Positions 1 to 11,622 of a stretch of DNA of 64,000 nucleotides are shown here, in pieces. Location: NCBI GenBank assembly GCA_030015575.1, contig CM057342.1, positions 623,625,348 to 623,689,347 of the forward strand, given 5' to 3'. A model generated the notes under the pieces. It had not been told where the DNA came from. It saw nothing but the letters and a program-made list of their open reading frames with translations, and did no database searches. Source of the stretch: Agapanthus africanus (taxonomy: Eukaryota; Streptophyta; Magnoliopsida; Asparagales; Amaryllidaceae). The position numbers and the translations under genes were made by a program. The stretch's first letter is position 1; each line of letters opens with the position of its first letter.

Positions 1-158
1 AGTGTATGGAAGTTTGATCGGAAAAATCGCAAAACCAAAACATGAAAACCCTAACTTTCTGTTAAAATTTTTTCTGCTCTAAAAAAAATCATACTTCAAA
101 AATAGTCTCAGGGTTTTGTGAAGAAGCACACCAAATACGGTCAAGTAAACAGTTCAAA

Positions 159-210
159 GCGCGGCGGTTCCGCAGCAAAAGCATGCCTATTGCCGCGGAA
201 CCGCCGCCGT
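159..210. promoter_or_regulatory. GC paired box in leader of A
   Basis: Two GC-rich boxes (159-176 and 191-210), each roughly palindromic around GGTTCC or GGAACC. They are also inverted copies of each other around a 14-bp spacer. Box starts are 32 bp apart. The same arrangement occurs in other elements in this window, including Gypsy ones. The function is unknown. Confidence 0.6.
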
Positions 211-977
211 TTTGACTCTTCTCTGGATCGAGTTTGGTGCAGTGTTCTTCTGACATGGTTTTGGGATTTTTAAGATGGTTTATTTGTGCCCAGGTTTTCC
301 AGAAAAGAAATTTGATTTTGGGGGCCTATAAATCCGTATTTTTGATCGAACTTCACTACACTTTGACTAAACGGTTATATCTATGATGTTTATATGTATT
401 GAACGTCCGCTAATCGCTATACGTCGATTAGTGGGGGTTATACAAATCTGTGATCTGTGTTTGTTGATGGTATATGTATATGAATGCGTTGGATTGTCGC
501 GGGTGAATAGCCGGGATGGATGTGAGATGAGTGTTTCTTTTTCTTTCATTCATGTAATATGTAAATTGATGTATTATTATTTGTTTGGCCGCACAACCAG
601 GTCGGGGTTGTAGCCGTCATTGTATAATTCTTTTTACTGTTTTTGCTCCTAGGATAGACCCATGGAGGGGGTGCACAAACTACCGGGTATCTCGAAGTGC
701 CGAGTGGCCTACTCACGGTGTTGAGGGAGGTTGCTTCACTTCGGGTACTTAGCGGGTAGTTTGTCGTACCCGTAGGGGTCTTGGGTGGGGTATTGGCTAT
801 TCACCGCGACCATGTAATCCGCTTTTCGTTGCAGGCTCGAATGGATTGCGGATTCCTAGTATATCCAATGTATTCATCTGTGATCTGGATTGTCTATCAT
901 TGCTATATATTTATATATGATAACTATTTAGGCGTTGCTTATGTTTTACAGCCGCGCTAGCCCAGCCCCCGCTCTGT

Positions 978-998
978 CGTTAGTTAAGTAACCTAACG
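978..998 (+). other. Conserved CGTTAG/CTAACG hairpin in leader of A
   Basis: Inverted repeat CGTTAG...CTAACG with extra pairing inside. It lies in a block starting CGCGCTAGCCC and ending GGCATAAGCGTACGTC that is also present in the leaders of D (15772-15794) and C (57235-57257). Confidence 0.5.
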
Positions 999-1326
999 GT
1001 TGATGACGGGGTCCCGTGGCGAATGCGAATGGCATAAGCGTACGTCATATTTTGGTTATTTTCTGCAATGGTAGGATTAAATGATGGGACGCATTAAAAG
1101 AACTAATGCAAGAAAATAAACCAAGCAAAAGTCGATTGGAACACTTTGAAAACCACTCGGTTCTTTTCAAAACTAAACTTTTAAACGCGGAGCTTGAACC
1201 ACTCCTTTTAAAAGCTATCTCGTTCCATCGATTATATCAAGTTCACTACGTTCACGGTTTCGCCAAAACCATCCGTAGCCCTCCGTCGTTTCATATGAAT
1301 ATTCAACAGTATTCAAGCTGTGTTTG

Positions 1327-1520
1327 TTGGCCTTAGTCAAGGCACAGTGTTTAGTAGCTGGTGGGTATTCATATGTTGCATAGATAGAATGCGTTGGTTT
1401 GGGACAGTCGTATTGCTTTGTTGGCCATAGTCAAGGGTATATACGGGTGGGGTTCAAATTAACCTGGATAACGACAGGTAGAACTTGACATGTGACTTAT
1501 GATTTGTTGGCCCTAGTCAA
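1327..1520 (+). other. Three TTGGC-N4-GTCAA hairpins in leader of A
   Basis: Hairpins at 1327-1340, 1421-1434 and 1507-1520, with loops CTTA, CATA and CCTA. Each has a 5-pair stem including one G-T pair. Flanking modules (GGCACAGTG after the first, GGTCATA after the third) recur in C and D. A packaging or dimer signal is possible, but this is inference. Confidence 0.6.
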
Positions 1521-1985
1521 GGTCATAAGAGCATGGGGCAAAAATCCACATCGGGAGTTTCATAAGTACTGAAACTTGCTAGCGCTGCATACCATTTGGA
1601 GGGTGATAATTCTGGTAGGATTCCTTCGGTTTTATCACGTGATGATATTTGGATCCCGATCCTACTGTGAGTATATGCTACTCCTCGGGAAAACTCTCAC
1701 TTAACGATCAATGCTATAAACCTAGTAGGTGTCTAGAAAGTTGTTAGCGGGGCTACGCCCACAGGGAAAAGAGGTTACTTAATTAAGGAACTTCGCGAAA
1801 GCGTTGGAAAACCTCCCTCGAAGTACCAACACTGGCCTGGCTGAACGGTTAAGCAAGTATTGTACGGTGAGATTGATTCCGACTAATTCTTTCTTTACGG
1901 TTTGAGAAGGAATTCGAGAGACAGTGGGAGCATCCTGTTTAGATAAATTAAAAACCAATCTAAACTTGCAAGAGCATCATGCTAA

Positions 1986-4900
1986 GTGTTTTCTTCTCTC
2001 TCTCTTAATTGCAGTGACCAAATGACCGCACCTAGGTTACATCTAGATAATAAAATGACTGAATCTGACTGTTATGACTGGCAAAGGTCTGTCCAGATGT
2101 CCATTGCCCATGACAAGCTGGGACACCTAATGACTGATCCAACCCCTGTCGTCTCAGGTCCAGTTTCCCCTGTCACGGATATTGATATCCGTAGGACATC
2201 GGAAGAAGACTGTGCGAAAGCCAAGTGCCTCGTATTAGCCTCAGTTGATGGTATATACCAGAGGCAGCACGAGAAGATGGACTCAGCTTCTATCTTCCTC
2301 TATAACAGAGTTTTATATGGAAAACAATCTCGTATCGTAAGATATAAGACCTCGAACGAATTGCTTCCAGCGAGGTTGGCTATCGGGTCATCTGTAAGGG
2401 ACAACGTCCTTACAGAGACCAGTTCTTTTGAGCTCTCGGACCTGAAGACCACGTTGAAGAACAGGTCAGATGCTGACTTAGTTCAACAGTCCCTACCTAC
2501 TACCCTGAAGGAAACCAGGGAAGTAGAAAGAAAAGGAAAGGCAGAAGTTTCGGGACTGGATGTAGTAAAAGAGGGATGTTCCTATTGTAACGGGAATGAA
2601 CATGGGCAGAAGGATTGCAGGGCTTGCAAAGCCAGTAGCCAGAATTCGAAGCATGTTGTGGTTTCGGCTTCGGGTGTGTTTGTAATAGAGAACTGTATGT
2701 CAGTTAACCCTACTTCCTGGGTATTGGATACCGGATCAGAATCTCATATCTGTAATTCGTTACAGGCTCTGAGAAACCGTAGGGTTATCAGGAAAGGTGA
2801 TATGACTCTCAGGGTTGCTAACGGAATGAGCATGTATGCTGAATCCGTAGGGGAATATCATCTAGGACTGACAACTGGGCCGATATTGATTCTGCGTAAC
2901 TGTTTTTATGTACCATGTGCGACTTGTAATATCATATCTGTATCCTTAATTTCTAAGGAAGGATATGATTTTACTTTTGTAAGCGATGTAGTCAACATCC
3001 ACCTAAATCAAGTTCTGATTGGGTCAGGTACATTACAAAACGGGATATACGTATTGAATCAAGCTCAGATCTTCAGTGTTCAGAACACACTTAAAAGAAA
3101 GTCTCCGGAAACAAATCAGGCTTTCTTATGGCATTGTAGACTGGGTCACATTAATGAAACACGGTTAACAAAGTTACATAAAGAGGGATACTTGAATCCG
3201 TTCGAGTATCAGTCTTATGCCACTTGTGAATCTTGTCTCATGGGAAAGATGACAAAGACTCCGTTCACTGGACACGGAGAAAGAGCAAGCGAGCTCTTGG
3301 GACTCATACACAGTGATGTGTGTGGTCCAATGTCTACACATACGCGAAGTGGTTATTCATACTTCATTACTTTCACAGATGATTTCTCTAGGTATGGGCA
3401 TGTCTTCTTGATGAAGCACAAATCCGAGGCCTTTGAGAAATTTCAAGAATACAAGAATGAAGTTGAAAAACAAACAGGCAAAAGTATCAAGACACTGAGA
3501 TCTGATCGAGGTGGTGAATACTTGAGTGCCGAGTTTCTGGGCTACTTAAAAGAGAATGGAATTCTCTCTCAGCTTACTCCTCCATACACACCACAACACA
3601 ACGGTGTATCGGAAAGGCGGAATCGAACCCTATTGGATATGGTTCGTTCCATGATGAGTAAGGCTGAGTTGCCGCGATCCTTCTGGAGTTATGCACTAGA
3701 AACAGCTGCATATCTTTTAAACCAAGTTCCTACTAAGTCAGTGCCTACCACACCATATCAGATGTGGAGTGGGAAGAAACCCAGTCTTAAACACTTTAAG
3801 ACATGGGGGTGTCCAGCTTTTGTAAAAAAGCAGCATGCGGACAAGCTCGAGGCACGTACGGTACAGTGTAAGTTTGTGGGATACCCAAAGAACTCCAAGG
3901 GGTATCTTTTCTATTACGCAGAGGAACAAAAGGTTTTTGTTTCTCGCCATGCCCGCTTCTTGGAAACTGAGTTTTTAGAAAATCAGATAAGTGGGAGCGC
4001 AATAGATCTGGAAGAAATTCCAGAACCACGAACTATTACTGAAAGCTTAGTAGAACCAGAGGGTTCGAAAGAACAGGACATTCCTACGCCACTCCGCAGG
4101 AGTAGTAGGCAGTCTCATCCGCCCGAGAGATACTACGGTTTTCTCATTGACGGGGATAGAGAGGATTGCACTATGGATTATGGTGAGCCTACTAGCTTCC
4201 AGCAAGCCATTCAGAGCGGTGACTCGGTAAAATGGCTGGATGCAATGCGGGCCGAGATGGAGTCTATGTACACCAACAAAGTTTGGATTTTGGACTTTGC
4301 TCCAGAAGGGGTAAAACCCGTAGGCTGCAAATGGATCTTCAGAAAGAAGATTGGTGTAGATGGGCAGGTTGAGACCTATAAAGCTAGACTTATAGCAAAG
4401 GGTTTTCATCAAAGACCTGGTTTGGACTATGAAGAGACCTTTTCTCCAGTGGCTATGCTGAAATCCATTCGGATCCTCCTTGCCATTGCTGCCTTCCACG
4501 ATTATGAAATCTGGCAGATGGACGTAAAGACGGCTTTCCTAAATGGAAATTTGGAAGAGTGCGTCTATATGGATCAGCCGGAGGGATTCGTTTAGAGTGG
4601 GAGCAGCGGTAGAGTGTGCAAGTTGCTCAAGTCCATTTATGGACTTAAGCAAGCATCGCGGAGTTGGAACATCTGCTTTGATGATACTGTCAAAGAATTC
4701 GACTTTATCAAAAACCCAGATGAACCATGCATTTACAGTAAGATTGTAGGGAGAACTGTGGTATTCCTCGTCTTGTACGTGGATGACATTCTCCTAATAG
4801 GAAATGATATTCCTATGCTACAATCAGTCAAAGGATTCTTGTCGCAGAGGTTCTCCATGAAGGACCTGGGCGATGCCAACTACATTCTGGGGATCCAGAT

Positions 4901-5762
4901 CTATCATGATAGATCTAAGAGGATGTTAGGACTTTCACAGTCAAGGTACATCGACACCATACTGAAAAGGTTCAGTATGGAAGATTCCAAGCGCGGTAAT
5001 CTACCGGGTTGTCACGGGATCACCCTCTCCAAAGATATGTCTCCCAAGACTGATTTGGAAAGGGATCGCATGTCTATTATACCCTACGCTTCTGCGGTAG
5101 GCTCTATAATGTATGCGATGTTGTGTACCAGACCAGATGTAGCATACGCATTGAGCGTTGTAAGCCGATATCAGTCAAACCCAGGGGAGAAACACTGGAT
5201 AGCGGTAAAGAACATTCTCAAGTACCTGAGAAGGACTAAGGAGATGTTTTTGGTGTATGGCGGAAAAGACCTCCAGCTCGAGGACTTTGCTGACTCCAGC
5301 TTCCAGAGTGACAAGGATGACTCCAAATCCATGTCGGGTTATGTCTTTACCCTTAATGGAGGGGCGGTTTGCTGGAAGAGTTCCAAGCAGGAGACCGTTG
5401 CAGACTCAACTATGGAAGCGGAGTACATAGCTGCTTGCGATGCCGCAAAGGAAGCTGTCTGGATGAAGAAGTTCCTCACGGAGCTTCAGGTGGTTCCTAC
5501 CATTGTTGATCCAATACCGCTGTATTGCGACTACAACGGCGCTATAGCTTTAGCGAAGGAACCCAGGTCCCATCAGAAGTCCAGGCACATTTTGAGGCGG
5601 TACCACCTGATCAGGGAGATCATTGATCGCCAGGAGATCGAGGTGAAGAGAGTAAATACGGAGAACAACACTGCAGATCCACTCACGAAGGCCCTACCCC
5701 AGACTCAGTTCGAGCGGCTGATCGAGATGATAGGTCTTCGATACGCCAGTACACGGCCTTAG
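1986..5762 (+). pseudogene. Element A gag-pol region (Copia polyprotein)
   Basis: Fossil Copia polyprotein region, nearly whole with about one break. The first in-frame ATG is at 2022. Sequence before it is a pyrimidine run ending in GCAG that looks like a splice acceptor, so 2022 is the likelier start. Parts in order: gag with a CCHC zinc knuckle (CSYCNGNEHGQKDC, about 2577-2618); protease with WVLDTGS (about 2718); integrase with its His/Cys zinc region (about 3130-3245) and a core with SDRGGEY and NGVSERRNRT (about 3310-3640); reverse transcriptase with MDVKTAFLNG and YVDDILLIGND (YVDD near 4776); RNase H with EAEYIAA and a tail ending before the polypurine tract. The SERRNRTLLDMVRSMMS stretch is typical of Angela/BARE as I recall that lineage. 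The best preserved Angela coding region in the window. Confidence 0.9.
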
Positions 5763-5765
5763 TGC

Positions 5766-5775
5766 AAGTGGGAGA
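5766..5775 (+). other. Polypurine tract of element A
   Basis: AAGTGGGAGA directly before the LTR start TGTTAG at 5777. Identical tracts precede the 3' LTRs of D, B and C. Confidence 0.85.
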
Positions 5776-5776
5776 T

Positions 5777-6708
5777 TGTTAGTGTATATGCCCTAGAGGC
5801 CATTACTGTATCATACTAGTATGTATATTACTTGATGGAAGCTTGGGATATTCACAGTTGTATATACAATCTTGCTCGAAATGGTAGTATGCTACTTGGT
5901 TTGTCTCTACTTCAATATGTGCATGTGTTTCTTTTAGCATATCGCTTATATACATATTAGTAGAGCCCTTAGGATCTTTGCTTGATTACCAGCGTTGTGA
6001 TGGCGCTCACACTCGTGGGGGCTGGGTAATCCATAAGCACATCCTTATACAGGTCCCTAGTCGTTGGACTATCGAGACAGGGCATCGATACTCCGGAGTA
6101 GACTAGCGTATGCGCTTCTCATCCCAGCGTGGGAGACGGTCTGTCCCACAGCCGTCAGTACGTCGTACTTGAGATAGTATGCGGGTGCTCGTTAGGTTAC
6201 GAGTACACTGGACAGGACTCGTCGGGAACTGTTGGTTGGTATTATACCTATCATCAGTTATCAGTTCCCAGGTGACATGAGTACAGCTTAGTCCGCCGAC
6301 TTGACACTGTCACTTCGCCTCGAGTGTGTTCCCACTGTACTTAGATTACTACCCTACCGCGGCTCAAAGGAGTCGTGCAAACAGGTAGTAGTTGGGTGCA
6401 GTCCCGAAGCACTTGGAGGTAGTGACGGCTAGACAGTATTCGTCTCTCCCGGTATTGGGGGTTGACATCGCGCTGTGTCTAGGAGAGCCATTACACGAGT
6501 AGTCCCTGGCCAGGGCAAGCGAGATATACTGGTAGGTTTCCAATGTTATCTCAGGGTGTTCTGGGCTACACTCCGACACGACTTGTACCGCTATTAGGGG
6601 ACTGACGTTCACCGCTCCCCTAGGCCCGCCATGCGATGTATCAGACGAACAGACCGGACTGTACGGAGACTGTCACATACAGGCTCAGTAGGAGTTCAGA
6701 TGGGGTCA
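5777..6708 (+). repeat. 3' LTR of element A, left part
   Basis: Starts TGTTAGTGTATATGCCCTAG and matches the LTR at 51744. It is cut at 6708 by the insertion of R. The last five bases (GGTCA, 6704-6708) are repeated at 28270-28274 as the target duplication. It carries the CCCTGGCCAGGG dyad (6504-6515) and the following GAGAT...ATCTC dyad (6521-6552). Confidence 0.9.
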
Positions 6709-7087
6709 TGTTCATACTATAATATTGCATTATTGTACTCCCCATTTTTATTCGTTTTATAAATAAACAGGTATTCTTGACGCACGTTTGTTGCATATTA
6801 CAGGATACAGGTTTTTGGTGCAAAGACAGTAAGAAAAGACAAAAGATGATATAAAAGAGAGACGTTTGACCCACAAGTAGAAGAATTCTAGTGACGAAGA
6901 ACAAGTCACAATTGTATAAGGCAATGCAATCCGAAATGTCAAAGTGAGCGGTCAAAAGATCATTACAAGTTGTCACTGAAGATCTGGCGAAGACTCAAAA
7001 GTCAAATGGAGAAAAGAAGTATAAAAGTAGAAAGCCCAAGAAGCCCTGAAACAAGCCAAGAAAAATGAAGACCCAATCCCCTTCTTT

Positions 7088-7136
7088 GGCCGCGGAACCG
7101 CGACCAAACCTAGGCTGACGCCGCGGTTCCGCGGCC
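7088..7136. promoter_or_regulatory. GC paired box in R LTR (inverted copy)
   Basis: Boxes at 7088-7105 and 7120-7136, near-perfect GGCCGCGGAACCGCG and GCCGCGGTTCCGCGGC forms, with starts 32 bp apart. They lie upstream of the TATA box. Matching pairs are at 8857-8904 and 26552-26600 in the other two LTR copies. Confidence 0.65.
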
Positions 7137-7261
7137 ATTCAGAGCCCGTGTCGGTGGAATTTTTCTGTGTCGGTGCGTCGGTGCGGGTGTTGGGATTTTC
7201 CGTGGGCAAATCTGTAATTGAACATGTGCGAGAGTCTGTAACCCTAGTTTTTATGTTTTCC

Positions 7262-7268
7262 TATAAAT
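7262..7268 (+). promoter_or_regulatory. TATA box of R-family LTR
   Basis: TATAAAT in an AT-rich setting 3' of the GC paired box; a plausible U3 promoter. No transcription start can be seen directly. Confidence 0.45.
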
Positions 7269-9303
7269 TGTAATCACAGATCTGTAAAGCCTATGCCTCT
7301 TTTCAATAAAAAAATTCAGATCTGTTCTGTATTCTCGCTTGGAGGGAGCCATCAAATTAGTAAGTAATTTTATTTTTGTGCTTTTAATTCTCTTTTAATT
7401 AGTATGTTTTATCATCCCCTAATGAGCGAGTAATCTCCTCGCTTGTTAGGGTTAGCCTTAGGGAAAGGTTTGAGAGATGAGATCTCTCACCCCTTTCATG
7501 CCCCTTCACAAGAATTAAAACTCTATGCATACACGCATAACCGCTCCCTACGGCACCCTACCCCTCGAGGTAACGGTGACACCGTAGTATAAAGGCCCGG
7601 TTGCGCGTGTTTTCCATGGAGGTTAGGATAATTATCGATAAAGGAAGGATAAGAATCTAGAGGAAGAAATATCTTCCCAAAAGATTCCAATCCACCTCAT
7701 TGATAATTACGTAACATCTAATAGATCAAAAATACGGCATTGAAAGCAGTGAGGAAACCTTTAATCTCCTAATTTCCCCTAAACCTAACCCTAACAAGAC
7801 TTTAATTTAGATTAATTTAGTTTAGTGATATATCTAGGTTTTAGATTTAATCAATCCAAACAATATTTGGAATCAACTCGTAAAAACACATTAAGAAAAT
7901 TACCCATCTCTGTGGATCGACCCGTACTCACCGGCTAGCTGCAAAGCGACGCCGTTTCTGATTACGGTAAATACAAATTTTCATACTAATCAAATGGCGT
8001 TGATTAGTATGAAAATTTGTATTTACCGTAATCAGAAACGGCGTCGCTTTGCAGCTAGCCAGGGAATACGGGTCGATCCACAGAGATGGGTAATTTTCTT
8101 AATGTGTTTTTACGAGTTGATTCCAAATATTGTTTAGATTGATTAAATCTAAAACCTAGATCTATCACTAAACTAAATTAATCTAAATTAAAGTCTTGTT
8201 AGGGTTAGGTTTAGGGGAAATTTGGAGATTAAAGGTTTCCTCACCGCTTTCAATTCCGTATTTTTGATCTATTAGATGTTACGTAATTATCAATGAAGTG
8301 GATTGGAATCTTTTGGGAAGATGTTTCTTCCTCTACATTCTTATCCTTCCTTTATCGATAATTATCCTAACCTCCATGGAAAACACGCGCAACCGGGCCT
8401 TTATACTACAGTGTCACCGTTACCTCGAGGGGTAGGGTGCCGTAGGGAGCGGTTATGCGTGTATGCATGGAGTTCTAATTCTTGTGAAGGGGTATGAAAG
8501 GGGTGAGAGATCTCATCTCTCAAACCTTTCCCTAAGGCTAACCCTAACAAGCGAGAAGATTACTCGCTCATTAGGGGATGATAAAACATACTAATTAAAA
8601 AAGAATTAAAAGCACAAAAATAAAATTACTTACTAATTTGATGGCTCCCTCCAAGCGAGAATACAGAACAGATCTGAATTTTTTTATTGAAAAGAGGCAT
8701 AGGTTTTACAGATCTGTGATTACAATTTATAGGAAAACATAAAAACTAGGGTTACAGACTCTCGCACATGTTCAATTACATATTTGCCCACGGAAAATCC
8801 CAACACCCGCACCGACACACCGACACAGAAAAATTCCACCGACACGGGCTCTGAATGGCCGCGGAACCGCGGCGCCAGCCTAGGTTTGGCCGCGGTTCCG
8901 CAGCCAAAGAAGGGGATTGGGTCTTCATTTTTCTGGGCTTGGTTTAGGGCTTCTTGGGCTTTCTACTTTTATACTTCTTTTCTCCATTTGACTTCTGAGT
9001 CTTCGCCAGATCTTTAGTGACAACTTGTAATGATCTTTTGACCGCTCACTTTGACATTTCGGATTGCATTGCCTTATACAATTGTGACTTGTTCTTCGTC
9101 ACTAGAATTCTTCTACTTGTGGGTCAAACGTCTCTCTTTTATATCATCTTTTGTCTTTTCTTACTGTCTTTGCTCCAAGAACCTGTATCCTGTAATATGC
9201 AACAAACGTGCGTTAAGAGTACCTGTTTATTTATAAAACGAATAAAAATGGGGAGTACAATAATGCAATATTATAGTATGAACAAATACCCCCAAACTTA
9301 TGT

Positions 9304-9323
9304 TTTGCTCGTCCTCGAGCAAA
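9304..9323 (-). other. Hairpin next to inner polypurine tract of R
   Basis: Perfect 8-bp stem TTTGCTCG/CGAGCAAA with a 4-nt loop, just upstream (minus strand) of the TAAGTTTGGGGGT tract. Copy at 26999-27018; a related hairpin lies in element F at 43110-43128. Confidence 0.6.
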
Positions 9324-9349
9324 CTTATTTTTATTCACTAAAATCCTAA

Positions 9350-9475
9350 CCGCACTTTCGCAGGGAAACGCGATTGCACTGAGCACGTGCAACAAGCCGT
9401 TAAACCTCTAGGTGTCCCTAGTAGGAGGAGTGTTGTCTCCTGAGGGTTTTCAGCGGATTACACCTACAAAATCCT
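9350..9475 (-). other. Conserved noncoding block in Athila 3' region (R)
   Basis: About 125 bp that closely match 42936-43066 of element F although the LTRs of R and F are unrelated. The shared core includes AATCCGCTGAAAACCCTCAG. A second copy in R lies near 27045-27170. Confidence 0.65.
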
Positions 9476-10576
9476 ATCAATTCGGCCCATTGAGTTTTGT
9501 TCTCCAATTAGGTTTTCTAACTAAGAATTCTATTATCTTCTCCTTGTAAATTATCCACCCATATTCTTCACGCTTCCTCATTATTTAACTAAAGATTATA
9601 TATGTTATGTAGACCTACTTAGCTTTCGGCATCTCTTAAGTTTTCCTTCTAAAGTTCCATCTCCACTTAGGAATTTCTATCAACCCTACTAAAGATACAA
9701 GTTTTATTCTTCATTCCTTTCTCTTATCTAAATTCTAATCACATATCCCTACGTGTGTGTAAATATCACCCCTACACTTGGAAATTCAAATCAAGCAATC
9801 GTACTCTCGTCCATTGTCCAAAGCACTTATTAATTCGTGAATTTTGAATTTCGCTTACACATCCTTCATGCGACTGTTAATACTTCTTGAGGTACCAACA
9901 ACCGATTACAAGATGTGTTAGCACTTTAAAGCGTACTTCCTAGTTTTGCAATACCCAAGGCTTTTAGCAGTGACTCCCAAACCAGTTGGTCTAAGGCACT
10001 AGGTGATGAAGCACCCTCTCTAAAGATTTTTCTATTTTTACAGCATTAAGTAATCATAAAAACCAGTGTCCATTTTTTTCCCTTTATTCTCCTTTTTTTT
10101 TCATCGTACTACGGACTTTTAGACAAGAGCATTTCAAGGTCTCTTCTACTATTCCAAGTTTCAAGGTGTGTGATTGTGCATTTTGTAGGGTATACATTTT
10201 CAGAATTTAGACTTAAGCTAGGGACTATTTTTCAAACTTATACTCTAATAAGAATATCAATACTCTTCCTTTGTTTTGACTTAGCCCAAGAAGTGAACCC
10301 AAAATTTGCCTATTTCTAAATAAACTACAAGGCATATACTTTCTACCGTTAAACTTTGAAGAAGGTTATCTTTAGGGTTTTTAATTCACTAAGTCTAAGA
10401 TCTAGTTGTTCCTAACCAGTTAACCTATTAGTCAAACTCAAGTCAATTAGCCAAAATTGAATACAATTATTTTTATAATTTTTTTGAAATTTTTCAAATT
10501 TTTATGGGTTTTCAAATAAATATGCAAATGCAAAAATATGTACAAATGAATGCGAAGGAAGAAGACGTACTGAGCA

Positions 10577-11622
10577 TACCCCCAAACTTGAACTTGACAG
10601 TGTCCTCACTGTTATGCTAAACCAAGAGGGTCAAAATACCGGCACTCCCATGTTTATTTATTTATAATTTTTTTATATATATTTTTTTATTGTTAAGGAA
10701 AACAAAAATATATACAGAAAGGCCCTCCCCCAAACTTCCTTTAAACTATGTTAGACATTACTGCCAAACCTTACATAGACCAAACGTCAACACCAACCAG
10801 TTGAAAAATTTATCAGTAAAGAGTATTGGTTGGTGGAAGAATAAGTTGTGGCGGTCCAAAAAGAATTGGGGAAGATAGAAGTGGTGGTATGGAAGGTATG
10901 GAGGTGAATAGACAGGAGGTGGTGATGAATCAAAACGAGAATGCGAATGATCAGCAATCAGTGGAATATTGGCATTCTCGTAGCTTATTAAAAGAAATGG
11001 GGGTGATTCAACTTCTAAAAGAGGAGGTTGAGTAACCACAATATCCCCAAACTGTTCCTGTGGGTCCTCTATTGACGTGGCATCATCCATCAATTTCATA
11101 TGATATTCAATTATAAGGGAACTGATCTCCTCGATGTCCGCTATAGTCCAACCGAAAACTTGCCGCCTCTCTTGTAAGACTTTTAAAATAGCGTTCTCTT
11201 GCTCGAAAGCTAGAAAGGCTGATATTATAATGGGAAAAGTCTCATTCTCACCTATGTAAGCATATTTAAGGTGAGGCGGTAAAGATATGAGTTCGAGTTT
11301 CGGATGCGAAAGAATCATTGCGGAATCTACCTCGAACTCAAGGGACTCCAACACAGGTTCGAAATCAGTGCAAACAACCGATTTGGATGGTTCGACTAAC
11401 TCATCAAAAAATTCAAAAGACTCATATTCGGGCTGTAAGTCGTCATCATCCAAAAAAGTGAAACATTCATAATCCATATCGGTTGTGTCAACGGTGGTAG
11501 GCTAAAGGAGGGACGCACTAGTGGCGTCAAAACTGTTTTCATCAAACAAGAATCTTTCAAGCTCGCAGTCCTCCTGAATGATTTCATGAATAGAGCAAAC
11601 TTCTCGTGTACTAGTTTTAGGC
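10577..11622 (-). pseudogene. Element R pol remnant, downstream side of D
   Basis: Minus-strand fossil. An open stretch at 11477-10758 begins with acidic linker sequence and then has LPPHLKYAYIGENETFPIII and a VFGWTIADIEEISSLI-like segment. These are the linker between protease and RT in Athila pol and closely match [18 protein letters not shown] in element F. The C-terminal part is Pro/Tyr-rich and not recognised. It ends before a polypurine tract at 10577-10590 that starts the terminal repeat. No RT, RNase H or integrase domain is recognisable here. Broken. Element D separates it from gag and protease. Confidence 0.7.

Larger units (their letters stand above)
1..1985 (+). other. 5' untranslated leader of element A
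   Basis: About 2 kb of leader between the unseen 5' LTR and gag. It aligns in blocks with the leaders of D and C: a GC paired box (159-210), a block starting AGGATAGACCC (about 651-790), a CGTTAG hairpin (978-998), three TTGGC-N4-GTCAA hairpins (1327-1520), and a pyrimidine tract ending in GCAG at 2014. The short open frames here are not conserved in the other leaders, so I call none of them genes. Confidence 0.8.
6709..7992 (+). repeat. Inverted extra LTR copy at the left end of R
   Basis: A 1284-bp LTR in + orientation, from TGTTCATAC to CATACTAATCA, followed by AATGGCG (7993-7999), the first bases of the Athila primer site. It is an inverted copy of 8001-9284 with an 8-bp spacer, so the two form a large near-perfect foldback. 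A TATA box (TATAAAT, 7262-7268) lies about 130 bp after the GC paired box. Confidence 0.9.
8001..10576 (-). repeat. 3' terminal repeat of R (extended LTR)
   Basis: On the minus strand it starts TGCTCAGTACG at 10576, directly after a polypurine tract (TTTGGGGGTA), and ends CATACTAATCA at 8001. It contains a noncoding block (10576-9285), a second polypurine tract, and the 1284-bp LTR core (9284-8001). It matches 25696-28269 over its whole length. Confidence 0.85.

Noticed and set aside
383-1336. Short open frames in the leader of A
   Set aside because: Not conserved in the leaders of C and D and no domain; judged chance frames in noncoding RNA.
8001-9284. Solo LTR pair in opposite orientation at 6709-9284
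   Set aside because: Neither inner edge has a target duplication, the joint carries primer-site bases, and the only matching duplication is GGTCA at 6704 and 28270, so it is part of one insertion.
8784-9349. Short open frames repeated at 8784-9349, 26479-27044 and (reverse) 6641-7209
   Set aside because: They recur only because they lie in copies of the R LTR, and they overlap the U3 boxes and TATA region. No codon-level conservation seen.
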